A stretch of 64,000 bases of DNA from Excoecaria cochinchinensis. Taxonomy: Eukaryota > Streptophyta > Magnoliopsida > Malpighiales > Euphorbiaceae. Shown piece after piece: positions 1 to 12,350 of the stretch. Position 1 is the stretch's first letter. Every line of letters starts with the position of its first letter. Made by a program: the position numbers and the translations under genes. Location: contig CANTUQ010000055.1 in assembly GCA_947683425.1 (NCBI GenBank), positions 23,058,001-23,122,000 of the forward strand. The letters run 5' to 3'. The notes below the pieces were generated by a model. It was not told where the DNA came from. It saw nothing but the letters and a program-made list of their open reading frames with translations, and ran no database searches.

Positions 1-864
1 AGTGTTTTTAATACGTTGTTGTGTGTTGCATGTGAGCGGGTTCCGCTATGATAAGGACACCTTAGTATGATATGTGCATGTGTAATATTTTTAAGAGTTT
101 ATGCATGGTGAAGTGTTGCTATTCGATACCTCGGCGAAACCTGTTAGTTTAATGCATGTAACATTGTATGTAGTTCTGCATGGTGATATTTGTATTATGC
201 ATGGTATTGCTTTTACCTTGGCTTATTTTGACATAAGTATATAGATATGTATGCCTTTGCTATGATAATTTGATTATATATGTGTTATGAATATCCGCAT
301 TGGCCATTTGAATGTGTTATGCCTTGGCGACCATTGTGAATGGCCGTCCATAGTACTTGTGTGTTCTCCCCACTAAGCGTTATCGCTTAGCACGGGCTCT
401 CTTCCCGTGCAGGTGGGAGGTTGTGTTCGGATCGAGTTGCGCATCTGCAAGGTCGGCCACATAGGAGTTAGCAGTGTTTTGTTATTTTGTTTCAGTTTTT
501 GTATTTCGAATTATGAAATTTTATAGCCGTTTTTCTCATATATTTGTATATGTAAGGATCTTAGTTTAAGTTTTCCGTTAAATGAGCCTTTTGTTATATC
601 GTTCACTTTATGCTTCCGCTGAGTAATCTTACATATGCATGTGTTTATGCTTCCGCTTAGTGCTAGTGTGTGTGTGTGAGTTATTGTATGATTAGTCAGT
701 GCCGCAAGGTAAGTCAAGTTTTTAATTACCCGTATTTTTTTTGTATGTATGTTTATGCTCGTATGCATGCTTCCACGTAACGAATGTGTTTATCCGTGTG
801 TGAGTGCGTCAGGTAGCTTGCCCGCCGATGCCCTTCCAATGCGGGCGGCGGTGGGGGTGTTACA
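1..864 (+). mobile_element. RT0: 3' part of a Ty3/gypsy LTR
   Basis: This is the 3' part of a + strand LTR that ends in GGGGGTGTTACA at 864, the same end as the RT-E LTRs. It carries the double-hairpin element at 368-412 seen in the other chromovirus-type LTRs of the window. It interrupts the left LTR of RT-A, whose sequence resumes at 865. ACCTT at 865-869 is the likely right copy of a 5-bp target duplication; the left copy lies outside the window. No coding sequence is visible. Whether this is a solo LTR or the 3' LTR of a longer element cannot be told. Confidence 0.8.
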
Positions 865-2585
865 ACCTTACGGGTACGAATCGAGAAACCATTTTACTTT
901 TAACTTTCACAAATTATTTTAAAAAGGGATCTTGAGCAAGATCCTTACACATAATAGGGTTCGCAAGGAACCAAACGGGGACCTGATCGGGGTCCAAACG
1001 AAACTGAGGGCTGCAACTAAATGACTCTATTAGGCATGCCTAACTATCCACTTACTTGACTCTAGCAGGTTATGCGTCATTCAAATCATATTTAAGAATA
1101 TAACATATAATTCATCTGAAGAATCATGGTATCACTCATATAAAAGCATATAAAAGTATGACATGCATCATACAGCAGTATAAGTCCATTCGGAAGAATT
1201 ACGGAATTCATTGTTGAGTTAAAACCGGGAAATTTCAGAAAATAGGCCGAACGGGGGTGACCAACAAGGTTGGCTAGTGACGGGTCGTGACTGGCATCAC
1301 AACTCGTGACTGGCCTCTTCACAAGGTTGGTCACGAGTCGTGACTGGCCTCTCCTTTGCTGGTCACGCGACGTGACTTGTCCCTTTTCTCTCGCTGGTCA
1401 CGAGTCGTGACTAGGAGTCACGCCTCGTGACTGGCTTCCTTCTTTTGGCTGGTCACGGGTCGTGACTGAGAGTCACCACCCGTGACTGCCTTCCTCTAGC
1501 CGGTCACGAGTCGTGACTGGCTTCCTCTTGGCTGGTCACGAGCTGTGACTTGCAGTCACCACTCGTGACTGGCCTCTCTGGCTGGTCACGAGTCGTGACT
1601 GGGAGTCACGTCTCGTGACTGGCCTCTCTTTCTTGGCTAGTCACGCGACACACAATATGGAAATGGGAAATTCAACAGTAACGCGATTTTCCCATTTTCA
1701 GAATTCCTAGAACTCAGAAATCAATCTCAAATTTGATTAAAAACCATACAAATCTGTTCTTACCATCCAGAAGACATCCCATACAATATAAACAACATAA
1801 ATACAACTCAATTCAGAAATTCAAACAGCCAAATCAAGCATAAATGCATTCAAGATTCTCAAGCACATAAACCCTAAAAATTACAGTAAATTCATATTCA
1901 AACAATTAACTCAAGCAAAAGTCCCAGACCTGAAATTCAAAGCTTCAATTACTTAGCTCCACTAATCCCCGCAATATCCTTGCCCTTAGGATCGCGAGGA
2001 GCCTCAGCTAAACATAACACAACAAAGAACAAGAACAAACAAAGAACAAACCCTAGATTAAATCTAAACCCATAGAAGAAGAAAGAGATGAAAACAAATG
2101 CAAAAGAATACATTAACTTACCAAAAAGGATGCAAAGAGATGATTAATTCCACCAATAAGACTTGAATCCACACTAGGGTTCTTAGGATGAAGAAAATGA
2201 AGAAGAAGAAGAGAAGAAACGTGAGGGGAAGAAGGGAAAACGTGAATCTGCCATTCCCCTTCTTTCTTTCCTTTTCCTTTTTCTTTTCTTTTGCCCTAAA
2301 CATGTGTCAATTTCCTATTTGTGAAACTAATCACTCACACCCAACAAGCATGGACTACACACACCCAATGCATTCCCAACTACAAACACCCTACAATGGT
2401 ATGCTCAAATGCACACAACCATTTCCCAACTAATTCACACCCAATTACCAAATATGCATCCACATACTAACGAAACCCCAAAAATATGCATTTTTACCAA
2501 AATACCCTTATGATATGCCGAACACATGCAAATGCATGCTCACACAGACAAGCTCATTCTACTAGGGGGCAAACGGGGTGTGACA
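865..2585 (-). repeat. RT-A 3' LTR, truncated
   Basis: It matches the right LTR of the same element from about 8004 to 9812, with small length differences in the palindrome block. On the minus strand it starts TGTCACACC at 2585, directly after the polypurine tract. The U5-side end, including the hairpin element, is missing because of the RT0 insertion at 864/865. Confidence 0.93.
1243..1655. repeat. CpG palindrome block in RT-A 3' LTR
   Basis: A dense array of the dyad GTCACGAGTCGTGAC and variants, spaced by short pyrimidine-rich stretches. Two dyads often pair around a 6-nt loop to form a larger palindrome. It matches the block at 8405-8875 but has fewer units, as expected for a recombining minisatellite. 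Confidence 0.9.
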
Positions 2586-5500
2586 ACTCTCCCCTACTAA
2601 AAACAATTTGGTCCTCGACTCCATGATGAATCCACAATACTTTTACCAAAGGGATCTGCTTACTTCTCAATTGTCTCACCTCTCGGGCTAGAATAGCTCG
2701 CAGTTCCTCATCATAGAAAAAATCTGGCTGAACCTGAATATCCTGAACTGAAAGAACATGCGAAAGATCTGACCTGTACCGACGAAGCATCGAAACATAG
2801 AACACGTCGTGCAACTTCGCCAACTCCATCGGTAAAGCCAATTTGTAGGCTACTGGTCCAACCTTACCCAGAATCTCATAAGAACCAATGAAACCAGGAC
2901 TAAGCTTGCCTTTCTTTCCAAATCGAAGCACTTTCCTCCAAGGTGAAACTTTAAGGAAAACTTTGTCCCCGATCTCAAATTGCACATCTTTCCTCTTTAA
3001 GTTAGCATAAGATTTTTGTCGATCCTTGGCTGCCTTCAAATTTCGCTGCACAACTCTGATCTTTTCTTCAGTATCTCTAACCAAGTCTGGCCCAATCACT
3101 AATCTCTCGGATAGCTCAGTCCAACAAACCGGAGTCCTACACTGTCGACATACAAAGCCTCATACGGTGCCATACCGATGCTCGACTGAAAGCTATTGTT
3201 GTAGGCAAACTCCATCAGTGATACATATCTATCCCAACTACCCGAAAAATCCAAAGCACAAGCCCTCATCATATCCTCTAACATCTGAATGACCCGCTCT
3301 AACTGACCATCTATCTGAGGATGAAATGCTGTACTAAAGTTCAACTTAGTACCCAAAGCTCTCTGTAACTCCTTCCAAAACATAGAAGTAAACCTCGGAT
3401 CCCGATCTGAAACTATGGATAAAGGCACCCCATGCAATTGAACTATCTCATCTACATAGATACTGGCCAATCTATCCATCGAGTAGTCCACTCTAACTGG
3501 CAGAAAATGAGCTGACTTCGTAAGTCGATCCACTATTACCCAAACTGAGTCGTGCTTTTTCTGAGTCAAAGGCAAACCAGAAACAAAGTCCATGGCGATA
3601 TCATCCCACTTCCACTCAGGAATGGATAAAGGCGTAAGCAATCCCGAGGGAACCTGATGCTCGGCCTTTACTTGCTGACATGTCAAGAACTTGGAAACAA
3701 AGTCCACTATATCACGCTTCATACCAAACCACCAATATAACTGCTTCATGTCCCGATACATCTTCTCACTGCCAGGATGCATAGTAAAAACTGTACTATG
3801 CTCCTCACTCATAAGCTGTCTCCTCAAATCCTTAGACTCTGGCACACACAAGTGATTTCTGAACATAAGGACCTCATCCTGAACTGAGAACTCTGACTGC
3901 TTACCCGATCTGACCTCTTGCACAATCCGCTGAAGTCTCACATCATCCTTCTGAGCATCCACAATCCTCTGTCTCAAGGTAGGCCTCACATGTAACTGGG
4001 CAATCAAAGCTCCATCTGAACCAAATCTCCATCTGAACTATCGCAGGAACAAGGCTGAAACTGACTTCCGACTCAAAGCATCAGTGACTACATTGGCCTT
4101 ACCAGGATGGTAATCCACAATGACGTCGTAGTCCTTAAACAACTCAAGCCAACGGCACTATCTCATGTTTAACTCTTTCTGTGTGAGGAAGTACTTCAAG
4201 CTCTTGTGGTCCGAAAAGATCCTACACTTTTCTCCATACAGATAATGACGCCAAATCTTCAAGGCAAAGATCACAGCCGCCAACTCTAAATCATGCGTCT
4301 GATAGTTCCTCTTATGTGGCTTTAACTGTCGAGAAGCATAAGCCACGACCTTACCTTCTTGCATCAAAACACATCCAAGGCCAACACCCGAAGCATCACT
4401 ATAAATGACAAACTCTTTACCCGAGATGGGTTGAGTAAGAATAGGAGCCTCAACAAGCAACTACTTTAACTGATGAAAACAAGCCTGGCATCTATCTGAC
4501 CACTCAAATCTGACCCCTTTCCTCAACAATCTAGTCATCGGAGCGGCAATCACAGAAAAGCCCTTAACAAACCGACGGTAGTAACCTGCCAAACCAAGGA
4601 AACTCCTCACTTCCTAAACATTTCTAAGCGCTTTCCAATCAACTATCGCCTTAATCTTGGCCGGATCAACCTGAATACCCCTAGCTGAAATAATGTGACC
4701 CAAGAATGACGCTTCTCGAAGCCAGAAATCACACTTGCTAAGCTTGGCAAACAACTGGTCCTCTCTCAACATCTGCAAAACCAATCGGAGATGCTCCTCA
4801 TGCTCACTCTCATCCTTGGAATACACCAAGATATCATCAATGAATACTACTACAAATCGATCTAAGTATGGCCTAAACACACGGTTCATCAAATCCATAA
4901 AAGCCGCTGGAGCATTGGTCAAACCAAACGGCATCACAAGAAACTCATAATGGCCATACCTAGTCCGAAATGCAGTCTTAACCACATCTGCATCCTGAAC
5001 TCGAAGCTGATAGTACCCTGATCGAAGATCTATCTTGGAGAAAACACCTGCACCCTGAAGCTGATCAAACAAATCTTCAATCCTAGGCAACGGATACTTA
5101 TTCTTCACTGTAACCTTATTGATATGCCTGTAGTCGATTCACATCTGTAAAGATCCATCTTTCTTCTCGAAAAACAGAACTGGAGCTCCCCAAGGAGATA
5201 TGTTAGGTCGAATAAACCCCTTATCCAATAGATCTTGTAACTGAGTCTTAAGTTCCCTCAACTCTACAGGAGCCATTCGATAAGGTGCTTTCGAAATAGG
5301 TGTGGTACCTGGCATAATATCAATGGACAACTCAATCTCTCTCAGGAGGCAAACCAGGTAACTCACTCGGGAACACATCACTAAACTCCCGCACTACAGG
5401 AATATCCTCAATCTGAACTTGATCTCTCTTGGAATCCAACACGACCGCTAGAAAAGCCTCACAACCTTTCCTGATAAACCTCTTGGCTTGCATCGCAGAA

Positions 5501-7106
5501 ATCACATTATTCAAAGAACTAGCACCCAAACCCTTCATAAACACAGGAGACTGACTTCTATCCCGAAGCACAACTGTCTTCCTATGGCAATCAACTACAG
5601 CCCGATACTTACCCAACCAGTCCATACCCAGAATCAGATCAAACTCTCTGAAAGGCAACTCAATCAAATCTGCTGGAAGCTCAACTCCCTCAACCAACAA
5701 AGGACAACTCCTAAAGACTCTACTCACACTGACACTATGCCCTAATGGACTGGTCACACAAATCCCATAATCTAACTGATCAAACACATGCAACTTATCA
5801 ACAATTTTATATGTGCATAAGTATGAGTGTGTGGAACCAGGGTCAATTAGAGCATACAATTCAGTGTCATAGAGTAGGAACTTACCAGCAATAACATCAG
5901 GCGCATCCTGCTCCTCTCTGGCTCTCACAGCATAAGCTCTAGTGGCAACCTGAGGAGGACGCTTAACAGTCTCAGAAGCAGCTCCATCTCTAGGCCGACC
6001 GCCTCGACCTCTACCTCTACCTCTACCTCTAGCAGCCTGAGAAGCATTCGATCCAACTCTACTAGCTCCTCCCTGAGGTCCCGAATCCTCACTCATCTGG
6101 GGACAACTAGCCACACGGTGCTCGGTGCTCCCACATCTAAAACATCCACCAGTGAGCCACCTACACTCACCCCGATGAGCCTTGCTGCAATTCGCACAAA
6201 CTGGTATAACATCAGATCTACCACCTCTGCCAGAACCAGATATTGCTGCAGAACCCTGTCTTCTACCTCTAGAAGCTGAACCAGCTGCTGGCTCATCTTG
6301 CGGTTCCTGGATCTCTTACCCGAAGATGAGGAAGAACCACCTCGAGTAGAATTCCTTCGCTGAGCTCTCTACCTAAGCAAAGATTCCGACCTCTCTGCCC
6401 TCATAGCGGCCTCTGCAATCTGATAATAACTTACCCCAGGCTTACACATCAAAGAAATCAAGGCAATCTTCAAAGACTCATTCAACCCCGCTTCAAAATG
6501 CTTGCATCTGAAATCATCTGTCATAACCCCACGCGGAGCATAGCGAGACAATAGGTTGAACACTTTCTCATAATCCGAAACTGACAAAGTCCTCTGCCTC
6601 AAACTCAGAAACTGTGCCCATCTAGCATCCCTATAAGCTTGAGTCATAAACTTCCTAGTGAACTCCTCACTAAAGAAATCCCATGTAACCGGATCAGGCA
6701 TCTGAGGTTGCCTACTAACCAATTCCCACCATTCATAGGCTAACCCTTGAAGCAATGCCACAGCACACTCAGCTTGCTGATCGGGAGGACACCTGACTTC
6801 TTTTAAAGCTCTTTTTACCTTATCAAGCCACTTCTCAGCTAACTCAGACTCATCTAGCCCAGTCCCATAAAAATCCTTAACACCAGCTCTTCTCAAACTC
6901 TCAATAGGGGCTCTAGGAGCAGTCACTCTCTCCAAAACCCTAGCCATATCCTAATGCAATCTGAACATAGCCTCAAAAGGCATGGCTGCGGCCTCGGGCT
7001 GGACCCTAGCATGCTGAGCCGACACAGAAATTGATGGATCTACAGCTTGAGGGTTCACACTCTCGGCGGATTCCTCAAGTGATCCACGAGCAGAATTAGA
7101 AGCCAT
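2554..7106 (-). pseudogene. RT-A gag-pol polyprotein, degenerate
   Basis: Gag starts at the ATG whose complement is at 7104-7106. The order is gag, two zinc knuckles (CFRCGSTEHRVASC near 6120-6160), protease (LIDPGSTHSY near 5840), reverse transcriptase with FIDD near 4830, RNase H (YSDASGVGLG near 4390), and integrase with an HHCC-type finger and the SDRDPRF and GQLER segments. Damage visible: nonsense codons near 6949, 6369, 5139, 4614, 4455, 4158 and 4037, and frameshifts near 6300, 5340 and 3150. Several stops are CAG to TAG. The chromodomain-like tail has lost about 25 codons between GVE and the final DQIVFSRGE, leaving the frame open. The pol end overlaps the polypurine tract and LTR. 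It is a dead copy. Confidence 0.92.
2586..2598 (-). other. Polypurine tract of RT-A
   Basis: On the minus strand the tract reads TAGTAGGGGAGAGT and abuts the LTR start TGTCACACC. It is the usual site of plus-strand DNA priming. The pol frame runs through it into the LTR. Confidence 0.88.
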
Positions 7107-7214
7107 CTAAACAAACAAGAAACACCCGCATCAGCCAACACAAATCTAGACACATACATATCTAAGCAATTCAAAACAACAACAATAACAACACCCAGAA
7201 ATGCCTAAACCTAG

Positions 7215-7226
7215 GCTCTGATACCA
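7215..7226 (-). other. RT-A primer binding site (tRNA-iMet)
   Basis: The minus strand reads TGGTATCAGAGC, complementary to the 3' end of initiator tRNA-Met. It lies 5 nt inside the 5' LTR end. The same site is found in RT-B, D, E and G. Confidence 0.9.
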
Positions 7227-8404
7227 AAAACTGTAACACCCCCTACCCTTACGTAGGCGATCCCATCCGATAAGGAGTGAGATGCCGTATGAGCAAAGGT
7301 GCCACCAAACAGATACAAAGAAAAACATACATTCATTCATACCATAGATACTGAAATACAGGATAATTAAAAACTTTAAAGGAAAAGAAAGCAATAGCTG
7401 ATCATACATTAATATAACAAACCATTACAATAATGTTCTGATCAACTAGCTAAAACAAAAGATATTACATAACCAAAAATATAAATACAAGAGCGAAAGC
7501 TATAACAAAACTAATACATGAGAGTTCAATACAAAAAGAATCATTACAGATTACAAAACTGAGCCCTACACTAAAACCTTCTGTGTTGGCTTGACGGCGG
7601 CTACTCTTTTACAAAGCAAACTCCTTCCGCACCTGCACGGGTAAAAACACCGAGCTAAGCGATAAACGCTTAGTGGGGAAACACACATAAAATATGAACG
7701 GCCATTCATTTTGGTCATCAAGGCATAACACATTCTCAATCGGAAAATGCAATAGCTCATAACATAATTCATAAGAACATGCTCACAATTTAAACCATAC
7801 ATTCAGCATCTCAAATTCATATGCATTTCCAGATTAGTTGAACATACATTTCATCAATATACTCAGGCAGATATCACATGTATATAGTCATAAGAGTAGA
7901 GCAAACCAATCGAACACCAAAAGAACACCTGCTGACTCTGGGTAGTGGATAACGAGTGTACAGACAGTACTTTACGGGTACGAGCCGATTACAGACAGTA
8001 CTTTACGGGTACGAATCGAGAAACCATTTTACTTTTAACTTTCACAAATCATTTTAAAAAGGGATCTTAAACAAGATCCTTACACATAATAGGGTTCGCG
8101 AGGAACCAAATGGTGACCTGATCGGGGTCCAAACGAAACTGAGGGCTGCAGCTAAATGACTCTATTAGGCATGCCTAACTATCCACTTACTTGACTATAG
8201 CAGGTTATGCGTCATTCAAATCATATTTCAGAATATAACATATAATTCATCTGAAGAATCATGGTGTCACTCATATAAAAGCATATAAAAGTATGGCATG
8301 CATCATACAGCAGTATAAGTCCATTCGGAAGAATTACGAAATTCATTATTGAGTTAAAACCGGGAAATTTCAGAAAATAGGCCGAACGGGGGTGACCAAC
8401 AAGT

Positions 8405-8875
8405 TTGGATGGTCACGGGTCGTGACTGGCATCACAACTCGTGACTGGCCTCTTCACAAGGCTGGTCACGGGTCGTGACTGGCATCACAACTCGTGACTG
8501 GCCTCTTCACAAGGCTGGTCACGAGTCGTGACTGGGAGTCACGTCTCGTGACTGGCCTCTCCTTTGCTGGTCACGCGACGTGACTTGTCCCTTTTCTCTC
8601 GCTGGTCACGAGTCGTGACTGGGAGTCATTCCTCGTGACTGGCTTCCTTCTTTTGGCTGGTCACGGGTCGTGACTGAGAGTCACCACCCGTGACTGCCTT
8701 CCTCTAGCTGGTCACGAGTCGTGACTGGGAGTCACGCCTCGTGACTGGCTTCCTCTTGGCTGGTCACGAGCTGTGACTTGCAGTCACCACTCGTGACTGG
8801 CCTCTCTTGCTAGTCACGAGTCATGACTGGGAGTCACGTCTCGTGACTGGCCTCTCTTTCTTGGCTAGTCACGCG
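8405..8875. repeat. CpG palindrome block in RT-A 5' LTR
   Basis: Roughly ten or more dyads of the type GTCACGAGTCGTGAC occur in succession. Many are arranged as pairs such as GTCACGAGTCGTGAC, GGGAG, TCACGTCTCGTGAC, so each half is a palindrome and the pair is another. The block falls inside the putative second leader intron. Confidence 0.92.
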
Positions 8876-9157
8876 ACACACAATCTAGAAATGGGAAATT
8901 CAACAGTAACGCGATTTTCCCATTTCCAGAATTCCCAGAACTCAGAAATCAATCTCAAATTTGATTCAAAACCATACAAATCTGTTCTTACCTTCCAGAA
9001 GACATCCCATACAATATAAACAACATAAATACAACTCAATTCAGAAATTCAAACAGCCAAATCAAGCATAAATGCATTCAAGATTCTCAAGCACATAAAC
9101 CCTAAAAATTACAGTAAATTCATATTCAAACAATTAACTCAAGCAAAAGTCCCAGAC

Positions 9158-9235
9158 CTGAAATTCAAAGCTTCAATTACTTACCTCAACTAGTCCCAGC
9201 AATATCCTTGCCCTTAGGATCGCGAGGAGCTTCAG
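9158..9235 (-). other. Putative 78-nt leader exon in RT-A LTR
   Basis: On the minus strand the segment is preceded by a T-rich tract ending in TTTAG and followed by GTCTGGGA. It includes CCTAAGGGCAAGGATATTG, the KGK-coding motif common to the LTRs here. An alternative donor, GAGGTAAGT, lies inside it. No transcript evidence is available. Confidence 0.5.
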
Positions 9236-9812
9236 CTAAACACAACACAACAAAGAACAAGAACAAACAAAGAACAAACCCTAGATTAAATCTAAACCCA
9301 TAGAAGAAGAAAGAGATGAAAACAAATGGAAAAGAATACATTAACTTACCAAAAAGGATGCAAAGATATGATTAACTCCACCAATAAGACTTGAATCCAC
9401 ACTAGGGTTCTTAGGATGAAGAAAATGAAGAAGAAGAAGAGAAGAAACGTGAGGGGAAGAAGGGAAAACGTGAATCTGCCATTCCCTTCTTTCTTTCCTT
9501 TTTCTTTTTCTTTTCTTTTGCCCTAAACATGTGTCAATTTCCTATTGGTGAAACTAATCACTCACACCCAACAAGTATGCACTACACACACCCAATGCAT
9601 TCCCAACTACAGACACCCTACAATGGTATGCTCAAATGCACACAACCATTTCCCAACTAATTCACACCTAATTACCAAATATGCATCCACATACTAACGA
9701 AACCCCAAAAACATGCATTTTTACCAAAATACCCTTATGATATGCCGAACACATGCAAATGCATGCTCACACAGACAGGCTCATTCTACTACGGGGCAAA
9801 CAGGGTGTGACA

Positions 9813-10150
9813 CGACAGAGACGACTCCCCCAGGTAGCAACCACGGCATTCGTCGTGATCTCGAGGGGGATCAAAAATACTACTCGCTGTCGTGCTCACG
9901 ACAGTGAGCTGCCAGCCCGATCTGTCGTACTCGCTCTCAAGTGTACGCTTGCGACAGAGAATTGCCCAAAATAACTGGGCAGCCGAGCGCTCTGTCGCGC
10001 TCACGACAGGTGTTACGGTGTCGACAGAGGCTTTGCTGCACGGCTCCGCGGACAGGCTCGTCGCTCGGCAGAGGGCTCGAACGCATGTGAGAGCTGCTAT
10101 CACCGGGCTCTGTCGCGAGGTCGCGACAATGTCGCACTCGCGATAGGGTC
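9813..10150. repeat. CpG palindrome block in RT-B 3' LTR
   Basis: A cluster of CTGTCGCGCTCACGACAG-like dyads and TGTCGCGAGGTCGCGACA. It parallels 17105-17430 and resembles the RT-E palindromes more than those of RT-A. RT-A inserted at the edge of this block. Confidence 0.85.
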
Positions 10151-11245
10151 GGGATTTCCAGCCTTACACGAGAAATCTGCAGAAAATCCCATTTTCACAA
10201 CACCCAATCACACATACTCAATTCGAAATTCCACTTACCTCAATTCCAGCAACCCAACCATCACTTCTAACATATAATACAACATTTATGCCACAAATTC
10301 CAATTAAATCATGCCAATAACAACATCAATTTATACAATTAGAATATCAGTACTATTCATCATTCATCTCAATCAAGTACACAATAGAGTTCATTAAGCC
10401 ACACTCAAGCCTTCTTAGCACATCAAGATTAAAACCCATAACATATAGACCATTATAAGCATCAAGAACACCAAAATTTCCACAATTTCAACCCAACATT
10501 CAAAACCCATATAATGCAATAAATACAATAGTTCCCAAACCTTAGCTCCTATGCTCCAAATCACTTGGTGCCGCTAATACCAGCCTTCTCCTTGCCTTTA
10601 GGGTCACGAGGAGGCTCAACTATTAGCAACCCAACAAAAACACACAAAATACAAACCCTAGATTAATAACCCAAACCAGCTAGAAGAAGAAAAGATAAAG
10701 AAGGGAAGAACAAGATGGAAAATACTGAAACTTACTAAATATATGCAAGATATGATCGATTCCCACCACCAAGAGCTTGAATCCAAACTAGGGCACACTA
10801 TAGAGTGAAGAAGAGGAAGAAAGGTAGTAGAACGAGGAGAGGAATGGGAAAAGGAATAGGAAAAATCTGATTTCCCTCTTTCCTCCTTTTACTTACTCTT
10901 TCTTTACCCTAGACACATGGCACCTCTCTAGTGGTGGAAATTAACCACTCACACCCAACCCAGGTGCACTACACACACTCAAACACAACTCAACTAATAG
11001 CACCCTACACATGTGTGAACACAACACACAAACTTAACTCACTCACTCACATCCTATAAACATGTGAGCAACACACCCAAATACAACCCAACTAATTCAC
11101 ACCCTAATACCGTACATGAACCCACATACTAGCAAAATCCACAAACATGCATTATACCCAAAATACCCTTATCACATGCCAAAACACACTCAAGGCACAT
11201 GCACAAACATGGCTCGAACTTCTAGGGGGCAAATGGGGTGTGAAA
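9813..11245 (-). repeat. RT-B 3' LTR, partial
   Basis: It matches 17120-18510 of the RT-B right LTR. Its element-internal end reads GGGTGTGAAA instead of GGGTGTGACA, a single C-to-A change in the conserved LTR end. The outer portion is missing because RT-A inserted at 9812/9813. Confidence 0.9.
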
Positions 11246-11258
11246 ACTCTCCCCTACT
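11246..11258 (-). other. Polypurine tract of RT-B
   Basis: The minus strand reads TAGTAGGGGAGAGT next to the LTR start, identical to the tract of RT-A. Confidence 0.85.
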
Positions 11259-12261
11259 AATTAGAATTTCGTCCTCGAACTTGTCACCTGTACTGAACAA
11301 ATGTGGATACTGAGCCCTCATGGTAGCCTCTGGCTCCCAAGTCGCTTCTTCTACCCTGTGATGATTCCATAACACTTTAACCAATGGGACTTGCTTACTC
11401 GTCAACTATCTCACTTCCTGAGCTAGGATGGCTTTCGTTTCCTCATTATAAGAAAAATCTGCTGCACTTGAACATCCTGAACTGACAGAACATGCAAAGG
11501 ATTTGATCTGTACCGACGTAGTATCGAAACATGGAAAACATCATGCAAGTTTACCAACTCTATCGGAAGAGCCAACCTATAGGCTACCAGACCAACCATA
11601 GCTAACACCTCATACGGTCTAATAAATCGAGGACTAAGCTTACCCTTCTTTCCAAATCTCAGCACTTTTCTCCAAGGAGAAACCTTAAGGAAAACCTTTT
11701 CCCCGACCTCAAACTGAACATCCTTCCTCTTAAGGTTAGCATAAGACTTTTGCCGATCCTTAGCCGCCTTCAGATTCAGCTGCATAACTCTGATCTTTTC
11801 CTCTGTATCTCTAACCAATTCTAGCCCAATAACTGAATGCTCGGATAACTCTGCCCAACAAACTGGAGTTCTACACTGACGACCATATAGAGCCTCATAC
11901 GGTGACATACCGATTCTCGACTGATAACTGTTATTATAGGCAAACTCTATAAGCTGCACATATCTATCCCAACTAGCCGGAAAATCCAATACACAAGACC
12001 GCAACATATCCTCTAAGATCTAAATGACCCTCTCTGATTGACCATCTGTCTGAGGATGAAATGCCGTACTGAAGTTCAACTTGGTACCCAAAGCCCTTTC
12101 CAATTGTTTCCAAAACATCGAAGTAAACCTTATGTCCCGATCTAACACTATGGACAACGGCACTCCATATAGTCTGACCACCTCATCCACATAGATACTG
12201 GCTAACCTATCCATCGGATAATCCACTCTAACTGGTAGAAAATGAGTTGACTTCGTAAGCC

Positions 12262-12350
12262 GATACAAAGTCCATGGCAATATCACCCCAACTGAGTCAT
12301 GCTTCTTCTGAGTCAAGGGCAAACCAGATACAAAGTCCATGGCAATATCA
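12262..12350. repeat. 24-bp templated duplication inside RT-B integrase
   Basis: The same 24 bases starting GATACAAAGTCCATGG are at 12262-12285 and 12327-12350. In RT-A and RT-H only the second copy exists, and about 8 other bases stand where the first copy is. The change adds 12 bp and keeps the frame. Confidence 0.85.

Larger units (their letters stand above)
865..9812 (-). mobile_element. RT-A: Ty3/gypsy chromovirus-type retrotransposon
   Basis: The element reads on the minus strand: 5' LTR on the right (7232-9812), primer site, gag-pol (7106 to 2554), polypurine tract and truncated 3' LTR on the left (865-2585). The 3' LTR lacks its end because RT0 inserted there. RT-A itself lies in the left LTR of RT-B, which resumes at 9813; CGACA at 9813-9817 is a possible target duplication. 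Gag and the primer site resemble RT-H and RT-B, placing it in the Tekay/Del-like group. It cannot be autonomous. Confidence 0.92.
7232..9812 (-). repeat. RT-A 5' LTR, complete
   Basis: The LTR is 2,581 bp with TG...CA ends: TGTCACACC on the minus strand at 9812 and GGGTGTTACA at 7232. It holds, in minus-strand order, a putative intron donor at 9349, a 78-nt putative exon (9158-9235), the CpG palindrome block (8405-8875), two copies of an ACGGGTACGA repeat near 7970-8020, and the double hairpin (7633-7678) ending in the acceptor-like GTGCAG. Confidence 0.93.

Noticed and set aside
368..412. Hairpins followed by T-rich sequence as transcription terminators
   Set aside because: Bacterial-type terminators are not expected in plant DNA; position and conservation in LTRs point to a leader RNA element.
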